In this document: positions 1 to 10,733 of the stretch, one piece after another | Layout: each line of letters begins with the position of its first letter | How positions within the stretch are numbered: the stretch's first letter is position 1 | Source: Amaurobius ferox | Lineage: Eukaryota > Arthropoda > Arachnida > Araneae > Amaurobiidae | Assembly: GCA_951213105.1 (NCBI GenBank) | Contig: OX578136.1 | Span: forward strand, 76,504,437-76,568,436 | Direction: 5' to 3' | Length of the DNA: 64,000 nucleotides | Made by a program: the position numbers and the translations under genes | The notes under the pieces: model-generated | Databases searched by the model: none | The model's input: only the letters and a program-made list of their open reading frames with translations | What the model was told of the DNA's origin: nothing

Positions 1-185
1 GTAATCCTTTTGGTAACTTAATAATTAATAATTCCTTTACAGAACTCACGCAAAAGGTAAATAACTGGAGGGTTATTGCGAACACAACGTAGTAGTATAA
101 TAATGTTAATTATAACTTTAAGTTCCTTTTTAAAAGCGCGGCACATTCGGCTTCCGTGACTCTTTTGTGTGAGTTCAAAATTTAA
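1..185 (+). repeat. Dispersed repeat, copy 1 (LTR-end-like)
   Basis: This stretch matches 48196-48336 continued at 49706-49775. Both copies hold the block CCTTTACAGAACTCACGCAA, followed by a GGTTAT/GGTTTT-type stretch and then a region with AACTTTAAGTT and CTTTTGTGTG. The second copy is split by a Tigger transposon. The layout (A+T-rich end, then a TGGAGGG-type stretch) resembles the end of an LTR plus leader of a retroelement, but no coding part is attached, so that identity is inference. Confidence 0.55.
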
Positions 186-610
186 ATGAAAATGTTAATA
201 AATAATAGCGCGCCACATAACAAAATAATATACATTCTCAATCCTATTCATTAAATAATGAAACTTAGTTTTATTAACGATAATTTGCAATTTAAAACCC
301 CCAGGCCATCTCTGCAAGCATATTTGGATTGATAATAAAGTCTCAATTTGAGTAATATTTGGATAAGATACACCGGGTAACAATCATTTGAAATAAGAGC
401 ATGTTTACATGGTTACACTAAGTGGTGTTATGGTCTACAACTAGACATTAGCACTTATACAACGGAAAATAACCCGAATCCCTCTAAATTTGCATCCAAT
501 GTATTTGTAATAACGCATACATAATGATAGACAGCTGCTAACTGATTGAGAAAGAAGGTCGTTGATTATAAACCTCCTTCCTTCACTCAGCTAGGAATAT
601 TCACTCATTT
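186..610. other. Anonymous AT-rich DNA
   Basis: No coding signal, repeat unit or inverted repeat was recognised here. The short open frames are the kind expected by chance in AT-rich sequence. Confidence 0.6.
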
Positions 611-618
611 CCGAACAA

Positions 619-750
619 TTGTTGCTGCCGCCTCCTCATACTCCCCCGCCTCCGCCTCCTCATACTCAACCGCCTCCGCCTCCTCTTATTCTTCTTCCTC
701 CTCCGCCCCCTCTTCCCCCTCCGCCTTCACGATCTCCAACAACGTCGCCT
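619..750 (+). repeat. Polypyrimidine CCGCCTCC-rich tract
   Basis: About 130 bases are nearly pure C/T with repeated CCGCCTCC, CTCATACTC and TCTTCCTCC blocks. Two overlapping frames stay open through it: one rich in Ser/Ala (546-863) and one rich in Pro (619-879). Both are compositional products of a pyrimidine tract, and neither shows a known domain after it. A proline-rich exon is possible but nothing else supports one. Such homopyrimidine runs can form triplex DNA. Confidence 0.6.
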
Positions 751-879
751 CCGCCGCTTCTGCGGATACATTCTGTAGATATTTCCGCAGGACCTATCCA
801 AAAACTGAATTCCTTGATTCTGAGCTCGTTTCGCGAACTACTTCATGCCAAACTAAAATTTAAATTGGTAAACGATTAA

Positions 880-1735
880 TTCAATCTTGTTACCCTATTA
901 TTTCTTTATAAATGTATTAAATTTTATATTTTCGTATGTTATAGTTTTTGCGGTATGAGACAGAGAAATCGTTAGACATGCCAATACGAAAAAAAAATTT
1001 CACTTCAGAAGTGGATAAAAAGTAAAATATCTCAAAAACAACATCGAAATTAAAAAAAAACCGGTTCTGCAAAAATTCATCCATGCAGGTACCTGCCTAC
1101 AAAAATACGTGGTATTGCTATTGCTAGTCTATCTAGGACTCAAACTAGGAACTCAAATATTTTGTCTTTGATTTTGACATTAAATATTTCTTAAACTACA
1201 ATATATATCAAAAAATGGTTTATTTCAGCGTATTTTCCAAAACTTTTCTATCAGTGTGCCAAATTTTATTTTTATATCTAATAGTTTCTGCGGTAAGAAG
1301 CAAAGAATCTCGAGAAACGAGAAATTTGTTAAAGAGAGGCTGAGGCGGCAATAGCTATTGTATTAATATAGAGATATTGCTACTTATCAATTTTCTAAAC
1401 TTAAATTTTGCTTAGTAATATTTTTAATTTGTTTTCATATTCTAGTTGTTAGCAAATGAAATTTCGAAATATAATATTATCTATCCACATTCAAAAATTT
1501 ACATTAACTTTATGAAATGACTCAATTTTTCTGTTTTTTTTCTATCGAAAATATTACGAAATAGACAAGTTCTTATAAATGGTATATATCAATGGTAAAC
1601 TGCCAAAGAGCTATCAAAAATGTACATGCATGTAAAGAAAATTGTCTTTTTCATATATATAATATTCAAATATGCAATTTTCTTCTTATTCAACTTGTCT
1701 GCCTAGAGACGCTACTGTAGCTCAACCATAAGTAA
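880..1735. other. Anonymous AT-rich DNA
   Basis: No gene was recognised. Two related fragments (about 940-1000 and 1255-1320, sharing 'agtttctgcggta.ga..ca' wording after a T-rich run) suggest an old internal duplication. Nothing else stands out. Confidence 0.45.
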
Positions 1736-1739
1736 AATC

Positions 1740-1985
1740 CATCCAGCCGTAGGTAAAATATGTACTTTTGAAAGGAACACTTAAAAGTTTTAAACGTTAC
1801 CAACATCTACATAGAAAATATATGTTTTTTAAATTTCAGTTTCAGAGGCCCTTGTCGAATATTTAGTGATGGATCACTCGGCTGGAGTCCATTCTTGCTT
1901 TGGTAGATGCTCTTGTAATAGTGAATTCTCTTGTAGAAAGGAATAGATGAATGTATAACATATATTATATAAAGAGTGATCAAAA
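1740..1985 (+). repeat. Dispersed repeat family B, copy 1
   Basis: The core GTGATGGATCACTC is followed about 90-110 bases later by a GAATAGATGAATG-type block. The same order occurs at 6230-6435, 8815-8985, 15528-15660 and 21880-22060. Copies 1 and 2 also share upstream sequence (AAAATAT..TTTTAAATTT). It shows no coding capacity and no clear termini. It could be a SINE- or MITE-like family; the class is unknown. Confidence 0.5.
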
Positions 1986-2017
1986 ACATATAGTCCTTTA
2001 AGGAAAGAGCTATCTAT

Positions 2018-2963
2018 TACTTTCCTTATATACAATAATATATATATATAAGGAAAGTATTGTGACAGGGTCGAAAATTCGAATTCGAGTTTTCGACGGG
2101 TGATATCGTTTTAAGCATATCTGATCGCGAATCGATATTTTTTGAAGTGATGTCTGTGTGTGTGTGTGTTTGTGTGTGTGTATGTGTGTATCAGTGAGTG
2201 GAGACGATAACTGACGAACGAATGGACCGATTCGAATGCAATTTGGCACAAAAATTACAATTCGTAAACACTGGTTATTCACTGGCCTATTGTTTTTATA
2301 CACAATCGAATGTTCAGAACCACCCTAAATTTTCGAGTAAAATTAAAAAAAAAAAGTCAAAAAATCAGAACCTCTAATAAAGTTACGCAAATAAACATTT
2401 ATTATGTAATTTTTCATTTGAAAACGATTAACATAAATTTTAGATCGCTAACATGAACCGTTCTCGAGATATTGCGCATTTTTCAAACAAATTATCAAAA
2501 AGTCATATAAAATAAAATATGAATATTTCCCATTGAGAAACATGTTTATATTTCACATGTAATACCATGCGATAAATTTGGTGACATCATTTTCGCGGAT
2601 CTAGCTCGTTCCATTCATGAAAAAAGATACTTTGAGTAAAACTTTTGTATTTGAACGCCAATAGTCATTTATCTGCTGTAAGAATAACTTATTTCTCTGC
2701 CATAACGCTTGGCGAGATTTTGGCGACGAATTTGGTGGAATGTCGCAAACTTGGCGACTTGTTTAAATGTTGCTAAATTAGCGAAAAACTCGTCGAATGG
2801 ATAAAAATGACGCTAAACCAATGAAAATGACGTCTCATTGACGAAAATCCCATAATTTGGAAATAACATAAATATCTACTATAAAAATAATCTACTTTTT
2901 TTTACAGTAAAAGTAGTAAATTCATTGCATTATATAAAAAAATTCATGTACTGCCCACATCAG
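2018..2963 (+). repeat. Repeat family A (hairpin-capped, GT-rich), copy 1
   Basis: A ~945-bp repeat whose near-full copy lies inverted at 53281-54212. In order: a perfect 15-bp inverted repeat (2018-2032 with 2045-2059, TACTTTCCTTATATA), a TTCGAATTCGAGTTTTCGAC block, a (GT)n run (2155-2192), a block near 'gaacgaatggaccgattcg', a module of GGCGAC/GCGACGAATTTGG words (2711-2762), and a terminal CTGCCCACATCAG (2951-2963). There is no coding capacity. Partial copies lie at 14880-15480, 18097-19165, 20868-21418, 22733-23637, 39800-40020 and 43260-43600. This is probably a non-autonomous transposable element of unknown class. Confidence 0.7.
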
Positions 2964-3009
2964 TTTTTTTATATGTATTCTAAGAAGATTTAGCGTGCAA
3001 GATGAATAA

Positions 3010-3830
3010 TAATATTTAGTTGTCTAACTAAATGGATTTTATACATTGCTCAAAATGATTTTGCGATGTTGAGATTTGTAGTGTGTTGTATTCAAACTAA
3101 TAGTATTGTATATATTTGCCAAATACAGTTGACATCGAATACTTTCATTACAGCACACTATATGTGAAATGGAATCATATACTTGATTTTGTATTAACTG
3201 ATAAATTTTATACGTTACTTAAAATAGTTTTGGAGTTAGTTATTCGTTGTATTTTATTCAACATAATAGGATTGTATATATTTGCCAAATACCGTTAACA
3301 TTCTAATACTTTCAGTACAATATATTAAATGTGAAAAAAAGTAGAAAATGTACTTAATTGTGTACTAAATGATGAATTTTACATAAAACATAAAATACTT
3401 TGCAGTGTGTTTTAATTAAAATAGTAGGATTGTGTATATTTGTTAAGTACCATTAACATCCAAATACTTTTATTACAACATACTATATGCGAGGAAATGT
3501 AAAAATATGTAATTGATTTTGCAGTAAATGATTAATTTTATACATTAATTAAATTAATTTTCTTGTATAGATATTAGTAGTGATTTAATCAAAATAATAG
3601 TATTGTGTATATTTGCCAAATGCAGTTAACATCAAATACCTTCATTTCAGGATACTTTATGTAAAAGGGAACCATATACTTGATTGTGTATAAAATGATG
3701 AATTTTAAACATTATTTATAATACTTTAGTGTAGATATTCGAAGTGTTTTAATCGAAAAATCAATATTATGCATCTCTGTTAAATAAAGTTTACACCGAA
3801 TGATTTCAACAAAGACAATAATATAAAAAA
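3010..3830 (+). repeat. Satellite-like tandem array, ~165-bp unit, ~4.7 copies
   Basis: The anchor TTGCCAAATACAGTT and its variants recur at 3116, 3282, 3440, 3613 and about 3777 (spacings 166, 158, 173, 164). Around each anchor the same order repeats: GTATTGTATAT, the anchor, AACATC.AATACTTT, a CACACTATATGTGAAA-like block, TTGATT.TGTA, ATAAATTTTATAC. Units are diverged, so the array is old. The open frames across it are by-products. Confidence 0.75.
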
Positions 3831-4278
3831 AATATGGACAAAAATCCGTGTGCAGCCTTAAGACATAAAAGAGAATCCAAAGTTTAAATAAACAAATTTT
3901 ATTAACTGGAATTGCCATATTGAGTTTTCAAGGTTCAATTGTACAGCTTCTAAATAGGCCCAATATAGATTCATACAGTACATAAAATTGTATATTAGAT
4001 CACAAATCTGTCAGTCAGTCAAAATGGCCAGTAATCACACATAGAAAATAAGAACAAGAAAAGTCTTAAAGTATTGTTAAATTGCAGGTAGAGCAGGTAA
4101 GGATGGCTGATCAATAGCTACGTATGATGAGTCCGACAATCATATATAAAAGTTCGAGAGGCAACTTTAGCTTAGTAGGTGTGTCTACACAATGGATCCT
4201 AAATCCATGTTTATACACACACACCACATTGGTAATACTGTGGCTATCATCATAACAGGTTACGCTTTTGCTTACAGC
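3831..4278. other. Anonymous DNA
   Basis: Nothing recognised. Composition is mixed and there is no repeat unit or coding frame of note. Confidence 0.5.
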
Positions 4279-4400
4279 ACATACACACTAGCTGTAACCA
4301 CACACACACTAGCTGTAACCACACACACAAACTAGCTATAACCGCGCACACACACACTAGCTGTAACCTGACACACACACTAGCTGTAACACACGCACAG
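4279..4400 (+). repeat. CA-rich minisatellite (ACTAGCTGTAACC unit)
   Basis: Five imperfect units of ACTAGCTGTAAC(C) are separated by ACACACAC runs of variable length. The run is open on the minus strand only because of composition. Confidence 0.8.
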
Positions 4401-4713
4401 CGCTCTAACTGCAGGCAGATTGACACTGAAACTTCGCCCTTCGCTCGTGTCGCCAACCGCACTCAGTTTGAAGTTGGACATTAATCTCCTGTCTAAGCAT
4501 CCCCAAAACAAACGCAAATAAATACTAGTACTGCGTCTTAGGCTATCAAAGCTGTTACCGAAAGTGTACTCAAATTCACGCACAACTCCAGAATATCTTT
4601 GGAAACTCGGAAATCCTAACGAAGGTTGACACTGACGCTACAGCTGATTGAACAGCTAACAATTTCTGGCCTAACGATGCCACCTTCTAAGACAACTGCA
4701 ACTTACAATTATA

Positions 4714-4775
4714 ACAACTTGCAACTTTCAATTACAACTTACAACTTGCAACTTTCAATTACAACTTACAATTAT
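4714..4775 (+). repeat. 27-bp tandem duplication
   Basis: The unit beginning ACAACTTGCAACTTTC occurs at 4714 and again at 4741 (period 27), with a partial third unit. It lies in a short frame (4626-4820) that has no other coding sign. Confidence 0.8.
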
Positions 4776-4820
4776 TTGAACTACGGTATGAGGAACGTAC
4801 TCCCCCGAAGCATGCAATAA

Positions 4821-5690
4821 CTGCTCGAATTAAGGTATTTTTCCAAGAACACTGTCAGCACATATTGAGAGACCAGTAAGCACTGGTGACGCGGAATGTC
4901 ACATCCGAGTTTCCTATTTCTATGGAATTACACATTGTTAACATTCGTAAATATATATGATTCATTTTTTTAATAATGTTTCTGTGACTATCTGTGATTC
5001 TGTGACCAAATTATCTCTTAAACAAACTGAGAAAGAAATGTGTCACAATTATTTCAGTCAGTCAGTGGTCTTTCAGAGAGGTCACGCGAGGAAGAGCCAA
5101 CACGTTTTGGAGCACGACTTTTTTTATTGAATTGAACAAAAATATATAATTTATCAACTTAATAAAATAGCAATTTATTCAAATATGTCGTTTTGTTTTG
5201 TATAAGTTAATAGCATCACTTACGTATTTATTCAAATTTATAATGTGCTTGATATAAAATGTCAAAAATCATAAAATGCTAAATGAAATATGTATTATTA
5301 TAAGTACATTTTTGTATGTTTATTCCAGACGTGAATTGAAACTATTTTATTTCCTTCAGAGAGCATATCTTTAAAGATAATTAATCAAATACCTAGAAGT
5401 GTTCTACGTATATTTTAGAAGGCAACAAATCTGCAGAGCTTCAGGGAGTTTAAGTTATATGAAAGTTACATATTTTTTACTTCAACATAGTTTTAATACA
5501 TTTACTTTATATACATGACATAATTTCAGTCGCCTGTTAAATATATTTAATTATTGCGAAATTTACGAATTGTCCAAAATTTATGTCAAACTGGTAAAGA
5601 CTTATATTTTCAATACTTTCTTAAAGAAAAAAGACACATGCAAATTATTTGACAGCAATTGTTAGGAGAGAATTTAGATCCGCGGGTAAA
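4821..5690. other. Anonymous AT-rich DNA
   Basis: No gene, RNA or repeat structure recognised. Confidence 0.5.
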
Positions 5691-5696
5691 GACAAT

Positions 5697-6018
5697 GCTT
5701 TTATTTAACAAACGGTAAGCAAGAACTGTAAGATGGCCTGCCGGAAAACAGTGGAATGCATATATTTGGAATACCGAAAGCTCGGATTCGTATCTGTGGA
5801 AACAGACATCGGAACGTGATCCTAGTCATAAACGTTATCAACACCGGGATATAAGGCATGTGTTTATATGTTTACGGTTCTGATATGCTTATGACTGGTG
5901 TCCCATTACAATGTCTGTTATCCACTACGAATCCACACTTTGGATGTTCCAAATATATGTAACCCTCTGCATTTGACCTGCGACCTTAAAGTTCTTACTT
6001 AACGTTCGTGAATTAAAG
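5697..6018. mobile_element. Fold-back (MITE-like) inverted repeat
   Basis: Two arms of about 150 bp (roughly 5697-5845 and 5866-6018) are imperfect reverse complements separated by ~20 bp. Paired blocks include CATATATTTGGAA with TTCCAAATATATG, GGATTCGTA with TACGAATCC, ACAGACAT with ATGTCTGT, and AGTCATAA with TTATGACT. It has no coding capacity. The structure fits a fold-back or MITE-type DNA element; the superfamily is unknown because termini and target duplication are not clear. Confidence 0.65.
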
Positions 6019-6229
6019 ATTATTTTTCGACCTGAAGAAGAAGAATCAAAACTCCACCGAATCAAATGCTATCACGTAATTTGTATATGTCTGCTTTCTT
6101 TAAGGAAGTATTGAGAGCATTATTCTCACAAGCAGAAGCTATATTATTGTGATAAAGATTTGTCAAAAATTAAAGTGGATTTAAAGGGAGATATTCTCCT
6201 TCTTACGTATATTTACATGTGCATAAATT

Positions 6230-6435
6230 TAACATGCACTTTTGCGAGGAATACTTAAAAATTCCAGACTTATGAATAGAAAATATTTTCTTTTAAATTT
6301 TTATTTACATAGACGGCTGTCGACCGTTTAGTGATGGATCTCTCAGATGGTAATCGGCCTTGCTTTGACAGGAACACCATCAATAGTGAGCAGTCTTGTA
6401 TGAAGGAAGGGGTGAATAGATAACAATGGTATACA
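6230..6435 (+). repeat. Dispersed repeat family B, copy 2
   Basis: Same order of blocks as 1740-1985: a T-rich TTTTAAATTT lead, GTCGACCGTTTAGTGATGG, then GGTGAATAGATAAC. It is non-coding. Confidence 0.5.
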
Positions 6436-6769
6436 ATGTGTTCAAGTATTTAGTTCTCACAGAATAGTATCCTTTTGAAATATCTTCAACGAAGATTTAT
6501 CATTTCAGGCAAATAGCATCCTTGACAGTACATTAAATGATTTGAATACTTTTCTATTGTATATATTCTAAGTGTCGAATTGTATGCATTCAAAATAACT
6601 ATATGTGTTTACATTGAGTAAGGGTTTTGTGTTTTAAATACATAGGACACATTTCTTAATTAATTGTTATGTGCTCATTATTGCATATATTAATACAGAA
6701 CATGGCGCCAGTAAATATGACACTGTGACACGGAAAAATATACGTTTTGTAAGGATCACTTCCACTATA

Positions 6770-6900
6770 TGAGGTAAGAATTTCGTCCATGTAGCTTAAT
6801 GGATACATAATCGTTTGGTCAGTTCGAATCCCAGTTGGAACGCAGGTTCATTAAAATGGTGTCCAAAGAGTTTTATCCAAGAGGTTAGTTTCAGGGATTA
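6770..6900 (+). repeat. Degenerate tRNA-derived SINE-like fragment
   Basis: TAGCTTAATGG (6792-6802) fits the Pol III A box and GTTCGAATCCC (6822-6832) fits the B box. Their spacing (30 bp) is shorter than in a tRNA. The lead-in CCACTATA..GAATTTCGTCC recurs at 7092-7120, where a further decayed copy shows no usable boxes. This is probably an old tRNA-derived retroposon, separate from the SINE at 31601-31888, and not a functional tRNA gene. Confidence 0.4.
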
Positions 6901-7079
6901 GATCTGAAAAAAACAAACAAAGATTTGGTTATTCTAATAATCATGACAAGCGATTTTTTCATTGTTTAGTACATATTACGAGTAATAGGATGCGAAAATG
7001 TATGGAAAACGGTAAAAAATTAGAAAGTCGTTCAAATAGGAAGTTTCCTTTCGATCTGAAATCCGAATTAGAAAAAGAA

Positions 7080-7200
7080 AAGTTCCGCGTCCACTATAAG
7101 AAATGAGAATTTCGTCCCAGTATTTAAATGGGTGAAGCGTCATCTGACCAATTCGAAGATGAATGGCTTGAATTCAGACTAAAAACTATGTTTTAAACAA
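7080..7200 (+). repeat. Second decayed copy of the 6770 SINE-like fragment
   Basis: It shares CCACTATAAG/GAATTTCGTCC and the following ~80 bases with 6770-6900, with many substitutions. The B box is lost (CAATTCGAAGAT). Confidence 0.35.
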
Positions 7201-7392
7201 TTCTTATATGGAACTTTTATACATTAATGTGTTCAATTAAACATACACTGTCCTTATAATGAAATCTGTTTTGAAAATATTAGGAGTTGAGTATGACTGC
7301 AAAGTTAAATAATAATTGTTACAAATTAAATATCAACATTACCTGGTTTGAAAGAGGATTAAGAAAAATATTTTGCGGACACTACCGCTGTT

Positions 7393-7686
7393 GGTGATTC
7401 AGAACTAAACACTCCAGTGGCAGGATTTAATTTGCAGTAACTAAATTGTCTGGTGATTCAGAATTAAAAATTCCAGTAGCAGGATTTAATCCAGAGTAAC
7501 AAAATAGCCTGGTAACACGGAACTGAATACTCCAGTAGAATGATTTAATAAACAGTACCAAGTTGTTTGGTAACTCAGAACTAAATATTCCAGTAGCTGG
7601 ATTTAATTCGAAGTAACCAAATTACCGGGTAACTCAGAATTAAGTACTCCAGTAGCAGGATTTAATTCGCAGTAACAAAATTGCCA
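7393..7686 (+). repeat. Minisatellite, five 58-59 bp units
   Basis: Units start at 7393, 7452, 7511, 7569 and 7628. Each reads GGT(G/A)A.TC.GAA.T, then A.TCCAGTAG, then ATTTAAT and a CAGTAAC-type end. Units are ~80-90% alike by eye. There is no coding frame. Confidence 0.9.
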
Positions 7687-8814
7687 TTTGATTGGTAAAT
7701 CATGAAGTAAGGTCTATTTTTCATAGATGCATTTCTTTTTATGTTGTTTCTTTTGTATAACGATTTCTCTTGACCTATCATTTTAGATAAATCGTAAAAT
7801 ATATTTTTAATGCACACAGAACAAATTTTTAAGCGTTTATCAAAACAAAACAAACATAAACGTTTTTTAAGAATGGCCAAGTAATAAATGATAAGGGACT
7901 TAGAATGTTCTGTAAATTTAAAACAGGAAAATATATTACAAATATTTTAATATATATTTTACTGATATTTATAATTTGCCCAAAAATCGCAGTACAGCTT
8001 TTACTCACTCTTACTTCACATATATTTTCCAAATTGCATCGATGAATGTAGGCAAGAAAAACGATGTGCCTAGGCTAGGTTGGACAGAAATCGACTTCTG
8101 GTCAACAACTTTGTGGAATCAACCACTTTGTTTAGTTATGTCATCAACTACTTTGATCAACTACCCTGCACATGCATGAATTTAAACCCAATTTAATTTT
8201 ATGTAGTTAATTTCACTTCATTTTTTGATTAAATTATCTATTTTATATATACCTCTAATGGTATTCATTAATGATTCTATGGATTTCGACCTCTGCGTCT
8301 GGTTCTTTCATTTGTGCCAATCTCTCAAATCACCTTTGATTTTTAACGATCCGTTATTAGTAACAATAATTATCCTCTACAAATTATTCAATACATACTT
8401 CATTTAATATAATACAGCCTGAGTTTTTATGCTGGCTTCATCTGTTGCTTTTGCCGCCCGGACTAAATCCAGATTGAACAAAACTAAATTCTCCACAGAA
8501 TTCGTAAAGCACACGGATACCTTCGAAATTATAGCTTAAGGGGGGACTTAATTCAAAAGCATCAATTCTACCATCAGAACTCGATTCAAGAATTTCTTCA
8601 ATAAATTACCTGCGGGCCCTAATGGACCCTCGCCAGACGACATTGCTTATTGCACATGCGCAAAAGACTCCGCATCGATATCGCTTATACTGCCTATTTC
8701 GCAGAATGTTCGATAATAAGAAAACTTTAAAACCTTTATAAAAAAAGGCAAAATTTATAAGTGACATACATGTTATTTAAAACCTGAAATGTTCATTTTT
8801 GACAAATTCCTTTA
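7687..8814. other. Anonymous DNA
   Basis: No gene recognised. A slightly GC-richer island at 8430-8710, with short broken frames and TGCACATGCGCAA, may be a fossil coding or element fragment, but I could not match it to a family. Frames of 60-72 residues here have no domain. Confidence 0.45.
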
Positions 8815-8985
8815 AATATATTTTTGTTACCAGCTTACAATCGATATCTTATAGGAGATGATGCTTTATCAATCCCTCTGTGATAAATGGTCTGAAGTTC
8901 AGACCTTTGATGGTGAGTGTGTCTCCAGAAAGACACCAAATCATCCAGGGGTGAATGGATAAATGATGATGATATATCATCAGTA
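8815..8985 (+). repeat. Dispersed repeat family B, diverged copy
   Basis: It has CGATATCTTATAGGAGATG at the head and GGTGAATGGATAAATGATGA near the end, matching the spacing of other family B copies. This is one of the most diverged members. Confidence 0.4.
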
Positions 8986-9746
8986 CAGAAGATGGAATAC
9001 TTTGCTCATGAAGGAAAGAAAATTTTGGTGGAAGAAATTTTGTCAGTTTTCCAATAAAAAGAAGTTTTTAATTTGTATTATTAATGGATTTTAAAAGTAA
9101 TGAAAAGCGTATAGATAAATGATGAGCATAATGTTAAATAATACAAATTTTTGTTTTCAGAATAAAGGCGATCTAAAATTAACATTTTGGATTCAGAAAA
9201 ATTTTTATTCAACGAATTCCACGATATCGAAATTTTTCGTAATACATACGTCATTCGTTTGATTCAACGAATATTTTCTATTTAAAAAAAACTGCTGTAG
9301 AAAGAGCAAAAGTATTTAAGCTTTTTTAACTGTGGTGCAATTTGAGTATGTTTTTATAAATTCTATTACATAAGGTCTTACGATGTCTGTAGTATATATA
9401 ATGAATTAATCATACATTTTATTTCCCCAGGCGCATTCACTGCATGCAATTCACACTATATGAGACATGTAATGGAAATATAATAGACGAAAGTAAACGT
9501 CTTCGGCAATCAGCCCGGTTGCTTTTTTGAAAAGCTCTAAATTTGCAATAGCAACCCTGCAGCAACTATTGCTTGCATATACGCTTGCGCGTAGGCACAT
9601 ACATTCCACGTATGCAATTCGGACACATTTGCGGACACTATATTGCCTGTGTTACTTCAAGATAAAAAATATAGTCTATAAAGCTAAACTCTATCATAAT
9701 TAGAGACCAATATATGATCAATTTAATGAAATGCCTAAAATTGAGC
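8986..9746. other. Anonymous AT-rich DNA
   Basis: Nothing recognised. It runs up to the left terminal repeat of the Penelope-like element at 9747. Confidence 0.5.
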
Positions 9747-10482
9747 AATACTTTAAAATATACTTTTATCTATATTTAAAAAATTATATTTAAATCTGTT
9801 AATATTTTTTGTTATAGTTTCTAACCTGTCCATATACTTAGCTTTTACCAAAAAATCGAGATTCTAGGGCAAGAATTGGCATAATTTTGACGACATTGAA
9901 AAAGAATTCAATTTTAGATTTTTTGGAGATTTTTGTAATTAACTAAAAAGTAGTAATTGTTTTAAATTTTCGATTGCTTCGAGACAATGCTTGGATTATA
10001 TATCACCTTAAAAAACTGCGAGTTTCTAGACCAAAAACTAGTATTTTAAATCACAGTATATACTTACTCTATACTTTAATCTTATAAACATGATCTCACA
10101 CCAATTTATAAAGTAGATAACTTATGAAATAGAAATATATATATTTAACGAAATTCTGTTGATTTCTGTTCAAAACTTGAATTTTGAAGTTTTATTCTCT
10201 ACGCACATGGATATTTGCCGTATAAAAAGATACAAGTAAGACATGATATTTGAGTCAAGATATTGTTGTTATGCTTTAGAATATATGTTTTGATTGCATC
10301 ATATCTACTGAAAAGTAATGATATCTTGCAAAATCTGGACAATTCGAATTCATTAATGTGTTATTTCTTATCTGAAAATTTTATTCACTAGAGTCAATGT
10401 CAATTTCTATATAAACTATAAATTAACAATATACATTAATGAATATTAAAAAAGATAATTTTTAATATATACATGTAACACA
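9747..10482 (+). repeat. Left pLTR of the Penelope-like element
   Basis: It begins AATACTTTAAAATATAC and ends ACATGTAACACA. It aligns without net length change to 11913-12648, with only scattered substitutions and small compensating differences. Confidence 0.85.
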
Positions 10483-10733
10483 AATAATTAAATTCAACAC
10501 AAATAATGTAATTTAAAAAAAAATTGTGTAAACTTTTCTTCACTGTTGGTTATAAGAAAAGGGGTAATGACGTGTTATAGTGATACATTTATGGCATGTC
10601 TACTGTGATTTTAAAAGATGAGGAAACGTTATCCTGTAAGGGATAGACATGTATTCTTCTTTGTAGGTGTGTTATATTACATGTATTTTTGGAGTGTTTT
10701 TGTACAGTAAAAACCCTCATTTAAAATCATGGT
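10483..10733 (+). other. Leader between pLTR and frame; stem-loop at 10595-10651
   Basis: This is non-coding leader. CATGTC (10595-10600) can pair with GACATG (10646-10651) around an inner hairpin TATCC/GGATA (10630-10634 with 10641-10645) and a GGAAAC. The layout recalls a ribozyme fold but the core does not fit one. Confidence 0.35.

Noticed and set aside
546..879. A proline- or serine-rich protein exon.
   Set aside because: Both frames are explained by a polypyrimidine tract; no start context, splice signals or downstream domain.
1865..1890. GATGGATCACTCGGCT resembles the conserved start of animal 5.8S rRNA.
   Set aside because: The match stops after about 16 bases, and related copies (6331, 15550, 21936) differ exactly in the matching part, so it is a chance match within a dispersed repeat.
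7393..7686. CRISPR-like array (regular 59-bp period).
   Set aside because: The whole unit is repeated; there is no unique spacer.
10590..10655. Stem CATGTC/GACATG enclosing GGAAAC and an inner hairpin, like a hammerhead ribozyme upstream of the Penelope frame.
   Set aside because: The CUGANGA block is not present (CTGTGAT instead) and the inner hairpin is not joined to GAAA as a hammerhead requires.
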